64,000 nt of DNA from contig NC_079148.1 in assembly GCF_945859685.1 (NCBI RefSeq), positions 23,199,946 through 23,263,945 on the forward strand. The letters are read 5' to 3'. The notes under the pieces are model-generated. The model ran no database searches. It saw nothing but the letters and a program-made list of their open reading frames with translations, and was not told the DNA's origin. Of the stretch, positions 32,905 through 46,000 are shown piece after piece; positions within the stretch are counted from its first letter, which is position 1, and the number at the start of each line of letters is the position of its first letter. This stretch comes from Eupeodes corollae (lineage: Eukaryota; Arthropoda; Insecta; Diptera; Syrphidae). Made by a program: the position numbers and the translations under genes.

Positions 32905-34033
32905 AGGGTGTCCCAAAATTAACGCAAGATTTGAATTTGCCGCCATTTGTGCAGTGAAGTGTGGCAACCCTAAAAAAAAAGCAGTATAGGGTTATTAAAA
33001 ATGGAGCGTTACACGATAGAACAACGTGTCTTCATTATTAAAGAATATTTCAAAAATAGTAAAAGCTTGGCGGCTGCAGTTCATACAAAATATGGTCGGA
33101 ATAGTGTTTTAACTTCGTCAACTGTGAAGAGATTAATTGAAAAATTCACGGAGACTGGATCCGTTGGAGACGCCAAACACACTGGTCGTCCAAAAACAAG
33201 CCGTATACTCACCAAAGATCTGTGTCTTCATGCTTACAAAATTCAATTAACACAACAATTGAAGCCTAATGACCATGGACAGAGAAGAGAGTTCGTTGAA
33301 TGGATTATTGAACATCAACAAATGGACTCTGATTTTCGAACAAAATCATCCTAAGCGATGAAGCACATTTTCATCTTGATGGCTTTGTCAATCGCCAAAA
33401 TTTCCGCATTTGGGGTTCGGAGAACCCACATGTGAGTGTCGAAAAACAAATGCATCCACAACGCGTGACTGTATGGTGTGGATTTTGGACTGGAGGCATA
33501 ATTGGGCCATATTTTTTTGAAAATGATGCTGGTCAAGCAGTGACTGTTACTGCTCGATATCGCGACATGATTACACAGTTCTTTCTGCCAAAATTGGATG
33601 ATATTGATGTGTCCGATATGTGGTTTCAACAAGACGGTGCCACATGTCATACAGCCCGTGAAACAATTCAATTACTGCATGATCAAAATTGGCCTCCTAG
33701 ATCGTGTGATTTAACACCATTAGACTTTTTTTATGGGGTTATTTGAAATCACAAGTCTATGCCAACAAGCCCACAACCACCAGTGCATTAAAAGAGGAGA
33801 TTCAACGCTGCATCAACGAAATTCAGCCACATTTATGCAGAATGGTCATGGAAAATTTCAACAAAAGAGTTCGCATGTGCCTGCAAAGCCGTGGAGGCCA
33901 TTTGTCCGATGTGTTATTCCATACAAAACCCTATCCTATGTACTTTACGAGTCAATATAAATATAACTATTAAAAGACTAAAAACGGCGTTTTCTATTTA
34001 ATTCAAATCTTGCGTTAAATTTGGGACACCCTT
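32905..34033 (+). mobile_element. DD41D-related mariner with internal deletions, copy 1
   Basis: Ends are inverted (AAGGGTGTCCCAAAATTAAC at 32905; complement at 34014-34033) and flanked by TA (32903-32904, 34034-34035). The inverted repeats extend about 33 bp. The plus strand holds a transposase remnant at 33001-33973. The helix-turn-helix start (MERYTIEQRVFIIKEYF) is fused to KPND after loss of the linker region. Catalytic blocks LSDEAHFHLDG, QQDGATCHTA and SCDLTPLDFF are in broken frames. Only 29 residues separate the second and third Asp, versus 41 in the relative at 61992-63299, showing an internal deletion. It cannot encode an active enzyme. Confidence 0.85.
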
Positions 34034-34035
34034 TA

Positions 34036-35185
34036 TTTCTAGTTTTTGAAATACAAGCAAATTGTTTTAGGCGGATACTCAAAGCTGTTAAAAAAAAGAA
34101 AAACACATGCTATTGTAAAATGATTGTTTAAAATTGTCCGTTTTCAATTTCGAACTTTAAAGTTGTAACAAGAAAAAAAGAACGAGTAGTTAAATTTCAT
34201 TTTCACTCACAGCAGAAGCAGTTACAGTTCTTTTAGATCTTTCTTAATTAATTAGGGTGGTGCTAGAGTCCTATGGGAACTAGTTCCTCACCCAACAAAG
34301 TTCTTCATCTAGCTCAGTTCCCACCCAGATGTCCCCAGTTGCGCACTCTAAGTGAAGTAAGACAACTTCCACTCCTTGTTTTTGCTTCGAAAACTTTTTG
34401 GGTGGAGAACTTTTCTCTTGAAACACTCCAATGTGCTTTCATATGCAATATGTGGATGATAAGGGTCTTTTAAACAGATGCAGTAGTAGTTATGAAGTAA
34501 AATAACTGATTTGTTAGTATATTCTTTATTTTCTAAAACAACTAAAAAGAGCTTTTTGTATACAGTTTTCAAATTACAAGCCATTGACATCTAACAACAC
34601 AAATGAATTCTTAGCAGCTCATGACGATAGACCGAGATATTTTTATAGTTACTTGGCTTGCATTTGAGACCGATACTGTAGCGTGTTGTTCAATACTCGA
34701 AAGAGTAAACTTTTTATACAAGTTATAAAAAAAATATAATAAAAAGGTCTAAAACTGTAAAAAGTTATTTTGGGGAATTCCTTTCTTTCTTCTATTAGGT
34801 ACGTAATATCCCAGATATCTTTGTCTCTAGTAAATGATGGTCTGGTGTCCCCCTTACAGAAAGTGCTGTTCTCATACTCTAGCGAGCTAAGATGCTTAAT
34901 AATCTTTCATAAAGAAACAGAATTAAAAAAAAAGATCTACGACTATTTGCACAGATTATTAGTACAACATTTTTACAATATTTGGAAACAATCAATACAA
35001 TAGTCAACAAACTAACCTCGAAACATATTTAACGTTCCTAAAAAACGTTTAAATATCAACTTGATTTCTTTTAAACACTAACCATATAGTTATAATATTT
35101 TTACATATGTTAGTTAAACAAAAACCAAAAACCTTACTTTTATTTTATTGAACAGGAACGCTTGCAGAACAAATCACAACCAGAA
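34036..35185. other. Region upstream of DCAF6
   Basis: No gene recognised. An acceptor TTGAACAG ends at 35155, so a 5' UTR exon of DCAF6 probably lies somewhere in this interval or further upstream. Confidence 0.5.
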
Positions 35186-37755
35186 ATGATGTCAAAGGGA
35201 CCTCCAAGCGTTTTTCGTGATATTTACAACAAAGAATTGTATCCATCGAAGCGTGCGCGCTTAAATTTTGTCAACAATTCAAAAGGTAATTAAGTACCCA
35301 TTCCGATACATAAAATTGTTCACATTTTTGAAACCTCAAACAAAAAAAAAATTATAACCATTACAAGAAACCCCTACATTTTGTTTACACAAATTATTAA
35401 TTAGTTTTATTTGTATTTAAACAAAAAAAGACAGTTTGGATTATTTGCAAAGACTTAGTCTACAATGTCGCCTGCTAGTGCATTCGGGCTGCGTAAACAG
35501 CCTTTCATGGAACAGCACGGGCGAGTATTTGCTATCGGGATCCGACGACCAATTTATAGGCGTAACAAATCCGCACAACCAAAAGGTTTTGTTCAAATTC
35601 AAATCGGCACATAGAGCAAATATTTTCAGTGCCCGATTTATGCCCCATTCAAATGACAGTGAAATAATTTCATGTTCCGGAGATGGAGTGGTTTTGCACA
35701 CCGAACTCATGTCTCCATACATGCGCCGCATTAATGAGGGCCAAGATGGAGATCTATACGAGAATAAAGCAAAACTAATGTGTTTCAATTGTCATAAAAA
35801 CGGAACAACTTATGAAGTTATGACTGTGCCGAGAGAACCTAAATCCTTTATGACCTGTGGTGAAGATGGCACAGTGCGTTTATTTGATTTAAGACAAAAT
35901 TCAAGGTAAAAAACTTGAGGACAACTAAAAGCCATTTTCCAAAAGAAAATAATACAATCTTATACTTATTTCATCAACAGCTGCTATAGAACGTGTTGCA
36001 AAGATAATATACTAGTATTTAGTCCGTCCGCAATTACCGCCATGTCACTCGCACCTATCACAAATCATTGCATAGCCGTCGGAAGCTCAGATAGTGTTAT
36101 AAGAATTTACGATCGTCGATACTTGTCGATTATTGATTTTTCAAATGCAGCCTCGCCCAGCGACCGACACACTATCCCTGTGAAAGCCTTTCCCATCCCG
36201 TCCACCACAAAACGAACCTATCGTGTAACCTCGGTTAAATACAGTCCTGACGAAGCTGACTTATTAGTTAACTATTCGTCAGACTATTTGTATATGTTTG
36301 ATTTGAATAATCAAGGAATCGATTTGAGTGAACTGCATTCAGATCGTGCTGGGAAAAAATTACTGGGTGGGGAAACTCCACCGCAGGTAAGGAAGCTTCG
36401 ACTTCGAGGCGATTGGTCGGATACGGGACCAGATGCGCGCCCAGAAAGAGATCCGAATGGTCGTGTTGAAATTGGGCAGGTGCGACCGCAGCTCCATGGA
36501 AACATTATACATCGAATGACAGAAGTGATATCACGAATGCTAAATGACCCTCGGACAAGAATCGGCCTCACAGGGCAACAGACGAACGATTTTAATATGC
36601 GACAAGAGGTGCCTCTTTTTACACCCGAAGAGCCCTTAACAAGGGAACAAAGTGAAGAGATAACTAGGGCAACAGTGGCAGCTGTAGCTGTAGCAGTATC
36701 AAGTGATCGAAATTCCGGTAAGTTTGAATATCAAGAATTTCAAATATTTTTAAACTTATTTTGTTTGTTTTTGCAGTTCCAACACCAAGTAGTTTGTCCA
36801 CTCCAAACACCCCAACTACTGAGGAAATTGTCAATCCATCGTCTTCATCATGGACGCATAGCCAGAGCTCCCATGATTTACGTAGTGAAGACAATGGTGA
36901 TGGTGACGTGGCATCTTCAACTTTAGGCGCAGCCGCCGATCATCTACACCAACATGAAAATCAACTTCAAGAGGAACAAATCAATGAGCAATTGGCAGAT
37001 CTCGAAAATGAGGCCAAAGAAAAGGTGTTTGAATATATGAAAATGAAGTTCGTTGGCCATCGAAACGCCCGCACAATGATTAAGGAAGCAACTTTTTGGG
37101 GTAACGATTTTGTTATGTCAGGTTCAGATTGTGGGCATGTTTTCACATGGAATCGACACACGGGGAAGCTAGTGATGCTGCTGCAAGCTGATCAGCATGT
37201 GGTAAATTGTGTTCAGCCTCATCCAGACTTGCCCTACCTTGCCACATCAGGAATTGATTATGATGTTAAAATCTGGGCACCCACTCAACAAGAAACTAGT
37301 TTCAACGAATCAGAAGCTAATGATGTATGTTACTTGGACTTTGTAAAGATCAAGATCATGTGATTACGATTGCTATAATAATATTTTTAATTTTGTTTCA
37401 GTTGATGGAACGAAATGCAATAATGTTGAAGCAAACCAAAGATACTATAACGGTTCCGGCAGCGTTTATGATTCGGATGTTAGCATACATCAATTCGTTA
37501 CGGAACCGAGAAAGAGCTACTGCTGCTGCTGGTGCTGCTGTAGTGCCATCAGACGCTGCTGGTGCCCCTTCTACAAGTTCTGCTGCCCCAGCCCCTTCAA
37601 TTACTGTACTGTCTGCAGCTGCGGCTTTTAGGCGCAACAGACGATTGAGTCGAAATAATGGCGGTGCTGAGAGTAGTGGTGCTAGCAGTAGCACCACCAC
37701 CCCCTCCGAACCTATGCCTGAGCCTCAAAACTCGCCAGATAATAATAATTTGTAA
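35186..37755 (+). CDS. DCAF6: DDB1- and CUL4-associated factor 6 (DCAF6/NRIP) homologue
   Basis: DCAF6 is a WD40 substrate receptor of the CUL4-DDB1 ubiquitin ligase and, in mammals, a nuclear-receptor co-activator. Five coding exons, 35186-35285, 35431-35905, 35981-36717, 36777-37324 and 37402-37755, sum to 2214 nt (737 aa) with matching phases. The start is taken at MMSKGPPSVFRDIYNKE. WD repeats include VHSGCVNSLSWN.TGEYLLSGSDD, GHRANIFSA-type, SCSGDGVV, TCGEDGTVRLFD and AVGSSDSVIRIYDRR. The hallmark RKLRLRGDWSDTGPDARPE follows. A low-complexity middle region, much shorter than in mammals, precedes the C-terminal repeats (VMSGSDCGHVFTW, SGIDYDVKIWAP) and the conserved ITVPAAFMIRMLAYIN. The last exon adds an Ala/Ser-rich tail. 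The IQ motif region of vertebrate NRIP is not evident. A poly(A) signal AATAAA is at 37771-37776. Confidence 0.92.
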
Positions 37756-38782
37756 ATTGAATTCAATGCAAATAAAAAAGTGATATGATAAGATTTCTAT
37801 GAGGAATTCAGAACTAAAATTCAATTGTTTCTTTAACGAAAGATGTTAATGTGCTAAATAATTTACGCACTTCCCTTTCACATGTATTCTTAGTTTTTTA
37901 AGATGTTTTACTGATTCCTGCCCACCTTTGACCACTTGATGAATTTATTTGCATGCAATAACCTAAAAAGTAAATAAAATGTTATGTATGAAAAAGAAAA
38001 TAATGAATGTGACTATTTTCGAGTGAAAAACTATTGTATTATTTTATTGTTATACATTTAAACTATTAAATCAAGCTATGTATGTATTGTTTTATTATTA
38101 TTATTATTTCTTTGTGATTACTTTTTTAGTCATACAAATTTAGTTGTTGTTTTTGTTTGCGCTATCCCATCTGTGAATATTATAAATTATAATCATATAT
38201 TTTTTGGCTTATTTAAATAAAAACAAAATTTAAGTTCTTAGACATTGGTTTTTATTTAATATATTAATAGTCTATCAAGGCTTATTAAATTCAAAATAAA
38301 CTCCAAAGTTCTGCTGTAGAAGCATATGCTCATACCATTACTCACTTAAGAATGCAAGACTTGTGTGATCAGTCATCAACCGGCCAGACCCTTGAGGTGG
38401 TGAAAGACTAGACAAAGAAGCCAAAGTCACAAACCAAAAAAAAAGTAAGTTAGTAAGTATTTATTTGGAAACAAACTGTTATTCTAGCAATCACCATTTA
38501 AATTGTTTTCTTCCCACTTATATGCAACCCTAGATTTGTTGTCCCTGCTAAGTCTGGATAAGGGAATCACGGGTTTTCGACAATATCTTCAATGCAGGCT
38601 AATATCTGGCCTAGTTGCGATGGTTCCTCTTCTTGTATCCCTGATCATCTTGTGGCAGAGGTCACTATTATGTAGGCGTTGATTGGTCTTATGTTATAAT
38701 TTTTGTAGTTTATCTACAAGCCGTTGGGTTTCCAAATAATTTCATGGCCTTGTAGGAATCAATTCTCGATCTGTGAAGTAAT
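37756..38782. other. DCAF6 3' region and unidentified DNA
   Basis: The first part is the DCAF6 3' UTR and an AT-rich tract with a TTATTATTATT run near 38092. From 38340 to 38782 the base composition is more even and looks like old repeat sequence, but I cannot assign it to a family. Confidence 0.5.
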
Positions 38783-39928
38783 AGGTTAGGTTAGGTTATA
38801 GTGGCTGTCCAAGATGGAACGGACACACTTAGGCCAGTTTAATGGCCCATTGTGATACCACATGAATCTTGAGGCTTCCTCCTAAGCTCAATGGAACCAG
38901 TTAGAGTCCCTTACGAAACGTGAGAGGCTGATTATCCCGATATGATTTAGATCGTTTAGATCGTTAAAGAAGAATTCTCCTAGGTAATTCTTGCGTTTTC
39001 GAGCTAGAGCAGGGCATGTGCAGAGAAGATGAAGAACCGTTTCTTCCTCGTCCATACAGCTTCTGCAAAAGTCATTTGAGAATACGCCTAGTCTCATGGC
39101 GTGCTTTCCTATTAGACAGTGTCCGGTTATGACACCTATTATCGAGCTTATATGCGATCTGCTTAGAGAGAGCAAGCATCTTGAACGTTTTAAATCCAGT
39201 GTTGGCCAGATGTTTTTTGTGGCTTGACACGTGATGATGTTGGTCCACCTGGTGCCTGCCCTCGTAACAGCGTCTTGCATTAGTAGCAGTTTACAAGTAG
39301 CGATTGGTATGCCAGTACTTACCAAACGTGGTAGGATGGGCTGTACTGTACCGTTCCTGGCGAGTTCATCTGCCTTACAGTTACCTGGAATGTCTCTATG
39401 GCCCGGCACCCAGCAAAGGTGAATATTAAACTGTTGCGCCATCTCCATTAGAGATGATCGACAGTTATGGACTGTTATAGAGTTTGTAGAGACTGAGTCC
39501 AGAGATTTGATAGCGGCCTAGCTGTCGGAGAAAATACGGATATCAGATGTTGATATCACGTTTTCTTTGAGCCAAGACAAGACTTCCTTAATCGCCAAAA
39601 GTTCCGCCTGGAACACGCTACAATGATTGGGAAGGCGGAATGAGAGACTTAATTTCAGTCGTTCAGAGTACACACCACCACCAACCCCTTCTTTGGTCTT
39701 TGAGCCATCTGTGTAAAAGTGGATTGACTCATCCTCTAAGAATGTCCTATCATCCCAAAAAGATCTGGTAGGTATAGAAATCTGGAAATTCCTATCGAAT
39801 TGTAGTTGGGGGATGGTGTAGTCTGTGTGCTTTGGAATTGATTCTAAGTACCTTAGAATTACGGAGTGGCCAATGTTGTTGTTAGTCCACTGCGACGAAG
39901 CATTGAGGCGAATAGCAGAGCTTGCAGT
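38783..39928 (-). mobile_element. LINE 3' fragment with RNase H (LOA/I-type)
   Basis: The minus strand encodes an RNase H domain: HFYTDGSKTKEGVGGGVYS, QAELLAIKEVLSWL and IRIFSDS. A TAG stop at 39518-39520 follows, where most relatives have Gln, and the frame then continues to WVPGHRDIPGNCKADELAR. A C-terminal zinc-knuckle-like segment (CRSCMDEEETVLHLLCTC) follows. RNase H plus a terminal Cys/His motif is found in LOA- and I-clade LINEs. The 3' end is a TAACC-type simple repeat (plus strand AGGTTAGGTTAGGTTA at about 38783-38800). The endonuclease and RT are absent: the fragment begins abruptly at the mariner junction at 39928/39929. Confidence 0.75.
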
Positions 39929-40588
39929 TTTAATTTCCTCCCGCAAATTATGCAAAGTGGAAGCGTAGGATTTGGCGTTGATGGTTTCACCTTTTTTTTT
40001 GTACTCAATGAGTAAGATTCCCTTTGAGTCCCAAAAAACTGTGGCCATGAGCTTCCCGGCAGACGGAGTGACTTTGAACTTCTTCGGGGGGACTGTTCCT
40101 TTTATATGCCACTGCATGGACTTTTGTTTGCTTTCAGGGTCATAGTGGTGAACCCATGTTTTGTCCCCAGTAACAATCCGATGCATAACACCGTCCGCGT
40201 TCTCACTATACATCTCCAAAAGCTCTCTACAGCATGCGTCTTCAATGCTCTCTCTGCCTCTCTTGAACTCACTTGACCGCTTTTGCACAGTTGATAATGA
40301 AGGTGCGGAACCCTGGTAAACTGCCACCATTTCTTCATGAATAGTTTTTTGACTTTTTCCTTGCTTAGTGAGAAATTTAATTACAGCGCGATGCTCAATT
40401 TTCACCATCAACGTCTCAGTTGCCATTATGATTCTGTTTAAATAGAGATTTAACGGTAAATAATAATCACATTTATATGAAATTTTACATGAATGCACTA
40501 AAATAATAGTATTACTTGATAAATAAGTTAATTTATATATATAACCACAGCTTCACCCCGATACCGAGAATATATTGAACGCCCCTCG
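39929..40588 (-). mobile_element. Truncated mariner, copy 1
   Basis: The right end is a clean mariner terminus (CGAGGGGCGTTCAATATATT, complement of 40569-40588) followed by TA. The coding strand is minus: KIEHRAVIKFLTKQGKS (helix-turn-helix), then RRESIEDACCREL-type sequence across a 228-bp in-frame deletion relative to the copy at 56820-58054. GDKTWVHHYD follows, where relatives have GDETWVHHYD with the first catalytic Asp. The 3' third, with the other two catalytic residues, is missing; LINE sequence starts instead at 39928. No second half of this mariner is visible beyond the LINE. Confidence 0.85.
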
Positions 40589-40818
40589 TATATAGTTGGT
40601 CTATGATTTTTGAATATTTGATCAATTTTTGTTCAAAAGTATTAAAGATACAGGGCTCCAAAGTTACTCTTTTTTTTCAATTTTGAAATCCCTATATTTT
40701 CTTGTACTAACTTCTTGGCACGAAAAATAGCGTTTATAAAACTTTAAGCCAGAATTTTTATTTTGTATTCAAAAACACAACTGTCAATGAATTGTTGATA
40801 CATTGTGAATTTGTATCA

Positions 40819-41731
40819 ATAACCTATTGTGAATGGAAAAAATTGGTATTACGAAAAAAAATTCATCGACTTTCTTGTCAACTGTCAATTTTTTTTTCAA
40901 TCGTAAATTTGTAATTGATGAGTTCGTGTTTGCTGTAAAAATAACAACAAGTGTGAGTTTTGAATTATAAAAATTTATAAAATCGCTAATTTTGTATTTT
41001 AAAGGTCTCAAAAAGTTATTAGTAACAAAAACCAGATATGCAGATTAGTCCAGTTGATGGAACAAACTCGCTAAAGGATTCTACACAAAAGCTGGAGCAC
41101 ATTCAAAATGGGAAAACATTTCTGTAGAGCTGAATAGCTTAGGGTTGTAATGGAACTTTATCCATTTTGGGCACACATAGTTTTCAAATACATCAAAGAC
41201 TTCCTTTAGGACAAGCGATGTAGTTGATTGGGCAATATCAAGATTAAAGTCGTTTCACAAACTCAGCTGGTAGTTCCCATGTGCACAAAATCTTAGCACT
41301 GTTGCTAGTTTTAAAATATTCGGCACGGCTCGAATACTTTTGCAGGGCGTCAACTTGTTCTCTATTTCTTGGAAAAGTAAGGAGGAGAGCAGGGACAGAT
41401 TAAGTTATTTGTGTCTGAAAATCAAAACCTTTATACTCACATTTGGCTTTCCAGTTCAAACTCCTTCGCATTCTCGCCATTTCAATGAGTTCAGAATCAT
41501 TTGAATCCTCATCATCATCAAAAAATAATTTAGTCGAAGTCGTTTTTTATTTTGTTTTTAATTTTTTGATTTGCTTTCAAAACTTCTGACAGTTGCAAGA
41601 ATAATTAAATAATTTTGAAGGCATTCACAATAGCACAATATTTTGTCAATTGATTTTCACAATACCGATTTTGATTTCAATTGAAATTGAAACCGCCAAT
41701 TGGTCGATAGTTGATCTTCTCAATAAGGCTG
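40819..41731 (-). mobile_element. Decayed Harbinger-like element
   Basis: Ends resemble the 30520-31233 element: AACCTATTGTGAATGG at 40821 and, inverted, CAGCCTTATTGAGAAGATC ending at 41731. The minus strand at about 41420-41040 encodes the helical region of a HARBI1 nuclease: LRFCAHGNYQL, NDFNLDIAQSTTSLVLKEVF and CPKWIKFHYNP. The catalytic part is missing. Stops and frame changes show it is inactive. The TIR resemblance to the other remnant is partial, so shared family membership is an inference. Confidence 0.5.
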
Positions 41732-43091
41732 AAAGACTTTACGTCAAAATACAATTTTAAATCTTATCTTATGAATGTCAATAATATCACGTTAATATTT
41801 TTAGTGACTTGCAATTTTTGCGATGATTAGTTTTTAAGGTACTGGAAGTCATTTATGTTTACGGTGATCGACGCTCAGCGGCACCACACAAGTCGGAATT
41901 GTTCAATACAATTTTCCTGATCACTGGGATCGTTAACGGCTAATTTCTTCACAAAGTTCTAACGTAAGGACTTGTACTTGTCTTAGAATTAGTACTCAAA
42001 TCGGTATCACCTTATTTGCTTACACAAGTACTAGGACCTCAATCAATTTGGAAGGAATAGACTTTGGTCTATGGAGTCACATGAAAGTTATAGTTTCCAT
42101 TATCTCTTAATCATGAAATAAAAATTCATTGATTTCTCTTTAAAAAATGCCCCTTTATTGCAGAACTCTTTTATTATGTTTCCCACAGAATGATTGATCT
42201 GTGGTATTTAAATTTAAATTGCGATATGACATAATATTCAAGTTGGTTGACTTGTCTGGAATGGGCCACACTGGTTTTGTCCGATGATAGTCTTAGCGTA
42301 TGACCAATGAAGGGTACGCCATCGGCTTCTGGGGATTTTTTGAGTTTAAACTGACTCATGCCTTTTTTTCAACTCTTGTACGCTTGGAGAGCTGCAGCAT
42401 AGGGTATACTCCTTGCAGTGGGCAGCCTTTACTTCTGACTTTTAAATAATTCATGAAAGTACACTTTCCATTACTGTATGTACAGTATGTATATAGTATG
42501 TAGTACAGCATTGGTCATCAATATTCGGTCTTCATCTTTGACTCGAAAGTCAGTCAATTGATTTGTTTTTGGTATAAACTTGACTGGAATTGAGACCTTT
42601 GCGTCAAAGAGGGGCATATTTGTGGACTTTGGGGCACATCCACACTTTCAAAAATCGCTAAAATTACTAATATTGTTGACTTATCCTAAGACACGATTTA
42701 AAGAAATTATAAATTGATCAATAACATATAATTATAATTTATTCCTTAAATAATACATTTTTCAAGTTTTATGTTTTATGAGTTTCGGCAATAAATAATG
42801 TTTGAACTTCGAAACCACCCTTTTTGATGCAAGATTTTCAATTTCCAATAACTAGTACAGAATTTCAGAACAAAGAAAAATAGACAAAACTTTTGAAGAG
42901 TTTCTAAGACTCCGATAGTTTATCGTTCCCTTCTCCTGAGCATAAACTCAATCCTACGAACGATATAATTACCCAAGAAAAGTAAAAGTTTTGTATTTGT
43001 TTTAATGTGTGTTTATTGATTAACTGAACAACATAAACTTTAAATTATATATATATAGGTTTATTTAAAAAAAAGAAGTATTTATTATGAT
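41732..43091. other. Intergenic DNA downstream of beta-COP
   Basis: No gene identified. The minus frame 42359-42174 has no family match that I recognise. The beta-COP poly(A) signal (AATAAA on the minus strand) lies near 43080-43086. Confidence 0.5.
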
Positions 43092-46000
43092 TTATGCAGC
43101 TTGCACTGATTGTTTTTGTGAAGAACTAATTTTATCGCCTAAACTTAAAGCCATACCCTAAAAAAAAAAAAAGAAAAAGTTAAATATAATATGTAAATTA
43201 TTAATAATAAAATATTTAAATTACTTGACTCTTAGCTCGAATACGAATGTGTCCTGTAACTTTGGAATCTGCAGCGTCAATTGGTTTTTCAATGCTTAAA
43301 TTGGCAAGAGCACTTTCACCAAAAATGGACCTATTTTCAATTTTTATTTTAAGTCTTAGTTTCAACTACAAACATAAAAACAAAGCACTTCAGATTTGAA
43401 GAAAATACCTACCTTGCATACATATTTGCTGCCATAAATCCACATTGGCCAGATAGAGCTTTTTCGGGAGTTAAACATTTCATGTTGGTACTCTTGAGAA
43501 GATGTTTTAAATACTCATGAAGATCCGTGAAAGTTGTATTTACGGTAACCTTACAGAAAATAAAAAAGAAGGTTAAGCTGAAAATTGACTGGACATATTA
43601 TTATGAAGTACCTTATTTTCCCATTCAAAATCTTGCCACATCTGGCGGAATTCGGTATCTGTGCACGAGGCTGGAATGATGTAATCCATAATATCAATGT
43701 GAATCGTATTGAGAACGACAACATTTGTATTAATTGATGTATCGTAAACTGTAATCGAAATACGGAATAAATATCAAGATAGCAAGATTCATAATTTAAA
43801 TCATTTTACCAATGTTGCCAAAAATAATTCCATTTTCTGTTGATGAGACTTTAACGTTGGCTTTAATGTTGCAGAAGTCATGTGGTGCCAGAACAACTGG
43901 ATGGGGACGTTCCACAAGCTTCAAGTCGCCCAGCGTAGCCAACTCAAGAGTGCAATTTTGTAGGGTATCATCTGTGGAGAGATTCAATTTGCAATTAAAC
44001 ATGTTTCCCTCTTCTTTGTTTCCAACTTACTTGTTTGATTTACAATGAGGACATCCAAAACAATATCATACTGATTGACATTGACATATGCCTCAGCATA
44101 AACTGGATCTGAGAAACCAGTTAACTGGGTAACCTTATTCAACTTGTTGTTTGGTGATGTAATGTCGCTTAGATTAGTTGATTTTGTTCCAGCTAAGGCC
44201 TGATTCAAGCTGGATTCGAAAACATTTTCACCTAATTGATTATCGCGGCCATTCGATAGCTGAGCAAATACAACCGGATCGTCGGGTTGTACCTTGGCTG
44301 TTACCTTTTGTTTTTCTTTAATAATCCGTTGTTCTTCCTGCACAATCAGAATCATTTTAAAATCTTTTTATTCTGTCTGAAAAAAAGTCTTACCTCATGC
44401 TGGGCATCCAACATTTTTCCAAGTGCATCACGACAATAGTGTTTGAAAACCTCTACCGTTTCGGGGGTACGTTCGCTGAGGGTTTTTAAGCAAATGAAGA
44501 TTCTGTCCATGTCATCGTTTGTAATGGCTTTTGTTGGGAAACCAGACTTGCCCAAATGTAGAATTGAGCTCATGATAAGCATAACTTGAGCGCAGAGACG
44601 ATTCTGTTCGATCTGTTGAAGAAGGGAGTCAAAAAATGGTTGTTTTATTTGTTGGATATATGTCTACCTTATTTCCATCGAGTTCAATGAAGCGTAAGGC
44701 TAACTTTGTCAATGTAGCTGACAACGATCCTCCGATGAAGAAATCTCCTTCCATTAAGTATTGCCGTAGTGGTGGACGTTTTTCTTTCTTTACAATTCTA
44801 CGGGAATATAAAAAAATGAGTCGGACAAAACAAACAATACAAAATAATTAATAATTACGGAGCCAAACTGAAGGCACTTTGAGTGGCATAGGTGCCATCG
44901 GAAGTAACTTTATTGTTGGGAGCTTCTTTCTGGACATCTGCGGATTTTTCCTCCTCGGGCTGATCACCGGCAAGGCGTTTCTGTTCAGCTTCAACCATTG
45001 GAATATCACCCAGTGTTTGTGTGATAACTTCTATGACTTCCTTAATTTGATCTTTTGAATCAACATACTCTCCAAGAATCCACACAGCTGCCCGATGGAT
45101 TTTCGAAGACTTAATCTGGGGGAATGCTTCAATGAGCTTTTCAATTATCAAATTCCTCAACGACGGGAATTTCTGGATCGCTTCACGAATAAATATGAGT
45201 ACATCGGCAGCAGCTAATTCGTTTGTATCGGATAAGAACTCCACGAGTACTGGAATAACATTCGCAGCGACATCTGGGAATTTGATCGAACAACTATGCA
45301 GAGTTCGAACTAATAGTTGTCTATATTTGCCAGTATCTTCATGTTCGATGTTGTGGGTCTTTGAGACTTCTTTTTTCAACACCAAAACCATTTCGGCAAT
45401 ATTTCTCGATGAGACCAAATCCATTGCCAAACCAAGAGTCTTTCGACGGACTTCAATGTCGGGAGCAGCTAGGACTCTTAAAATATCCATGACCAGTTCT
45501 TGCATGACTTTTTCCATATTCTCGTGTTCCTTCATCGCAATCAATCGATCCAAAACTATGAGCTTTACATTGTTGTCACTTTCCTTTACGATCAGTTCGA
45601 TGTAGCAGCCAGCGGCTGCTTTTATCGCTGTCGGGGCTGACGATAGAGTGATGAGAGTTCCAGCAGCTTCATAACGCACAGCGTTTGACGACGAATTCAA
45701 CATATTGTAAATGCATCGAATGAATCGTGACCGTTCGGCTGGATTGGCATGGCAAACTTTGTAGATCAATTCAACAATGACCAACTGCAAAATGTCTCCG
45801 AAATTGTTAACCTGGTCGATGCAGGATGCCAAATAGTTCAAGGCGCGTTCCTGGTCTGCGTGCAATAGCATGAGGAATGCATTACGTTTGCATGGCATGT
45901 CTTGTTGGGTGTCGAGAAAATTTGCAACCAATTCGGGGCCATCGGGCACTAACCAGTCGAAGTTTTTGTAGATTGTGAAAATTGCCAAAACAGCATTACG

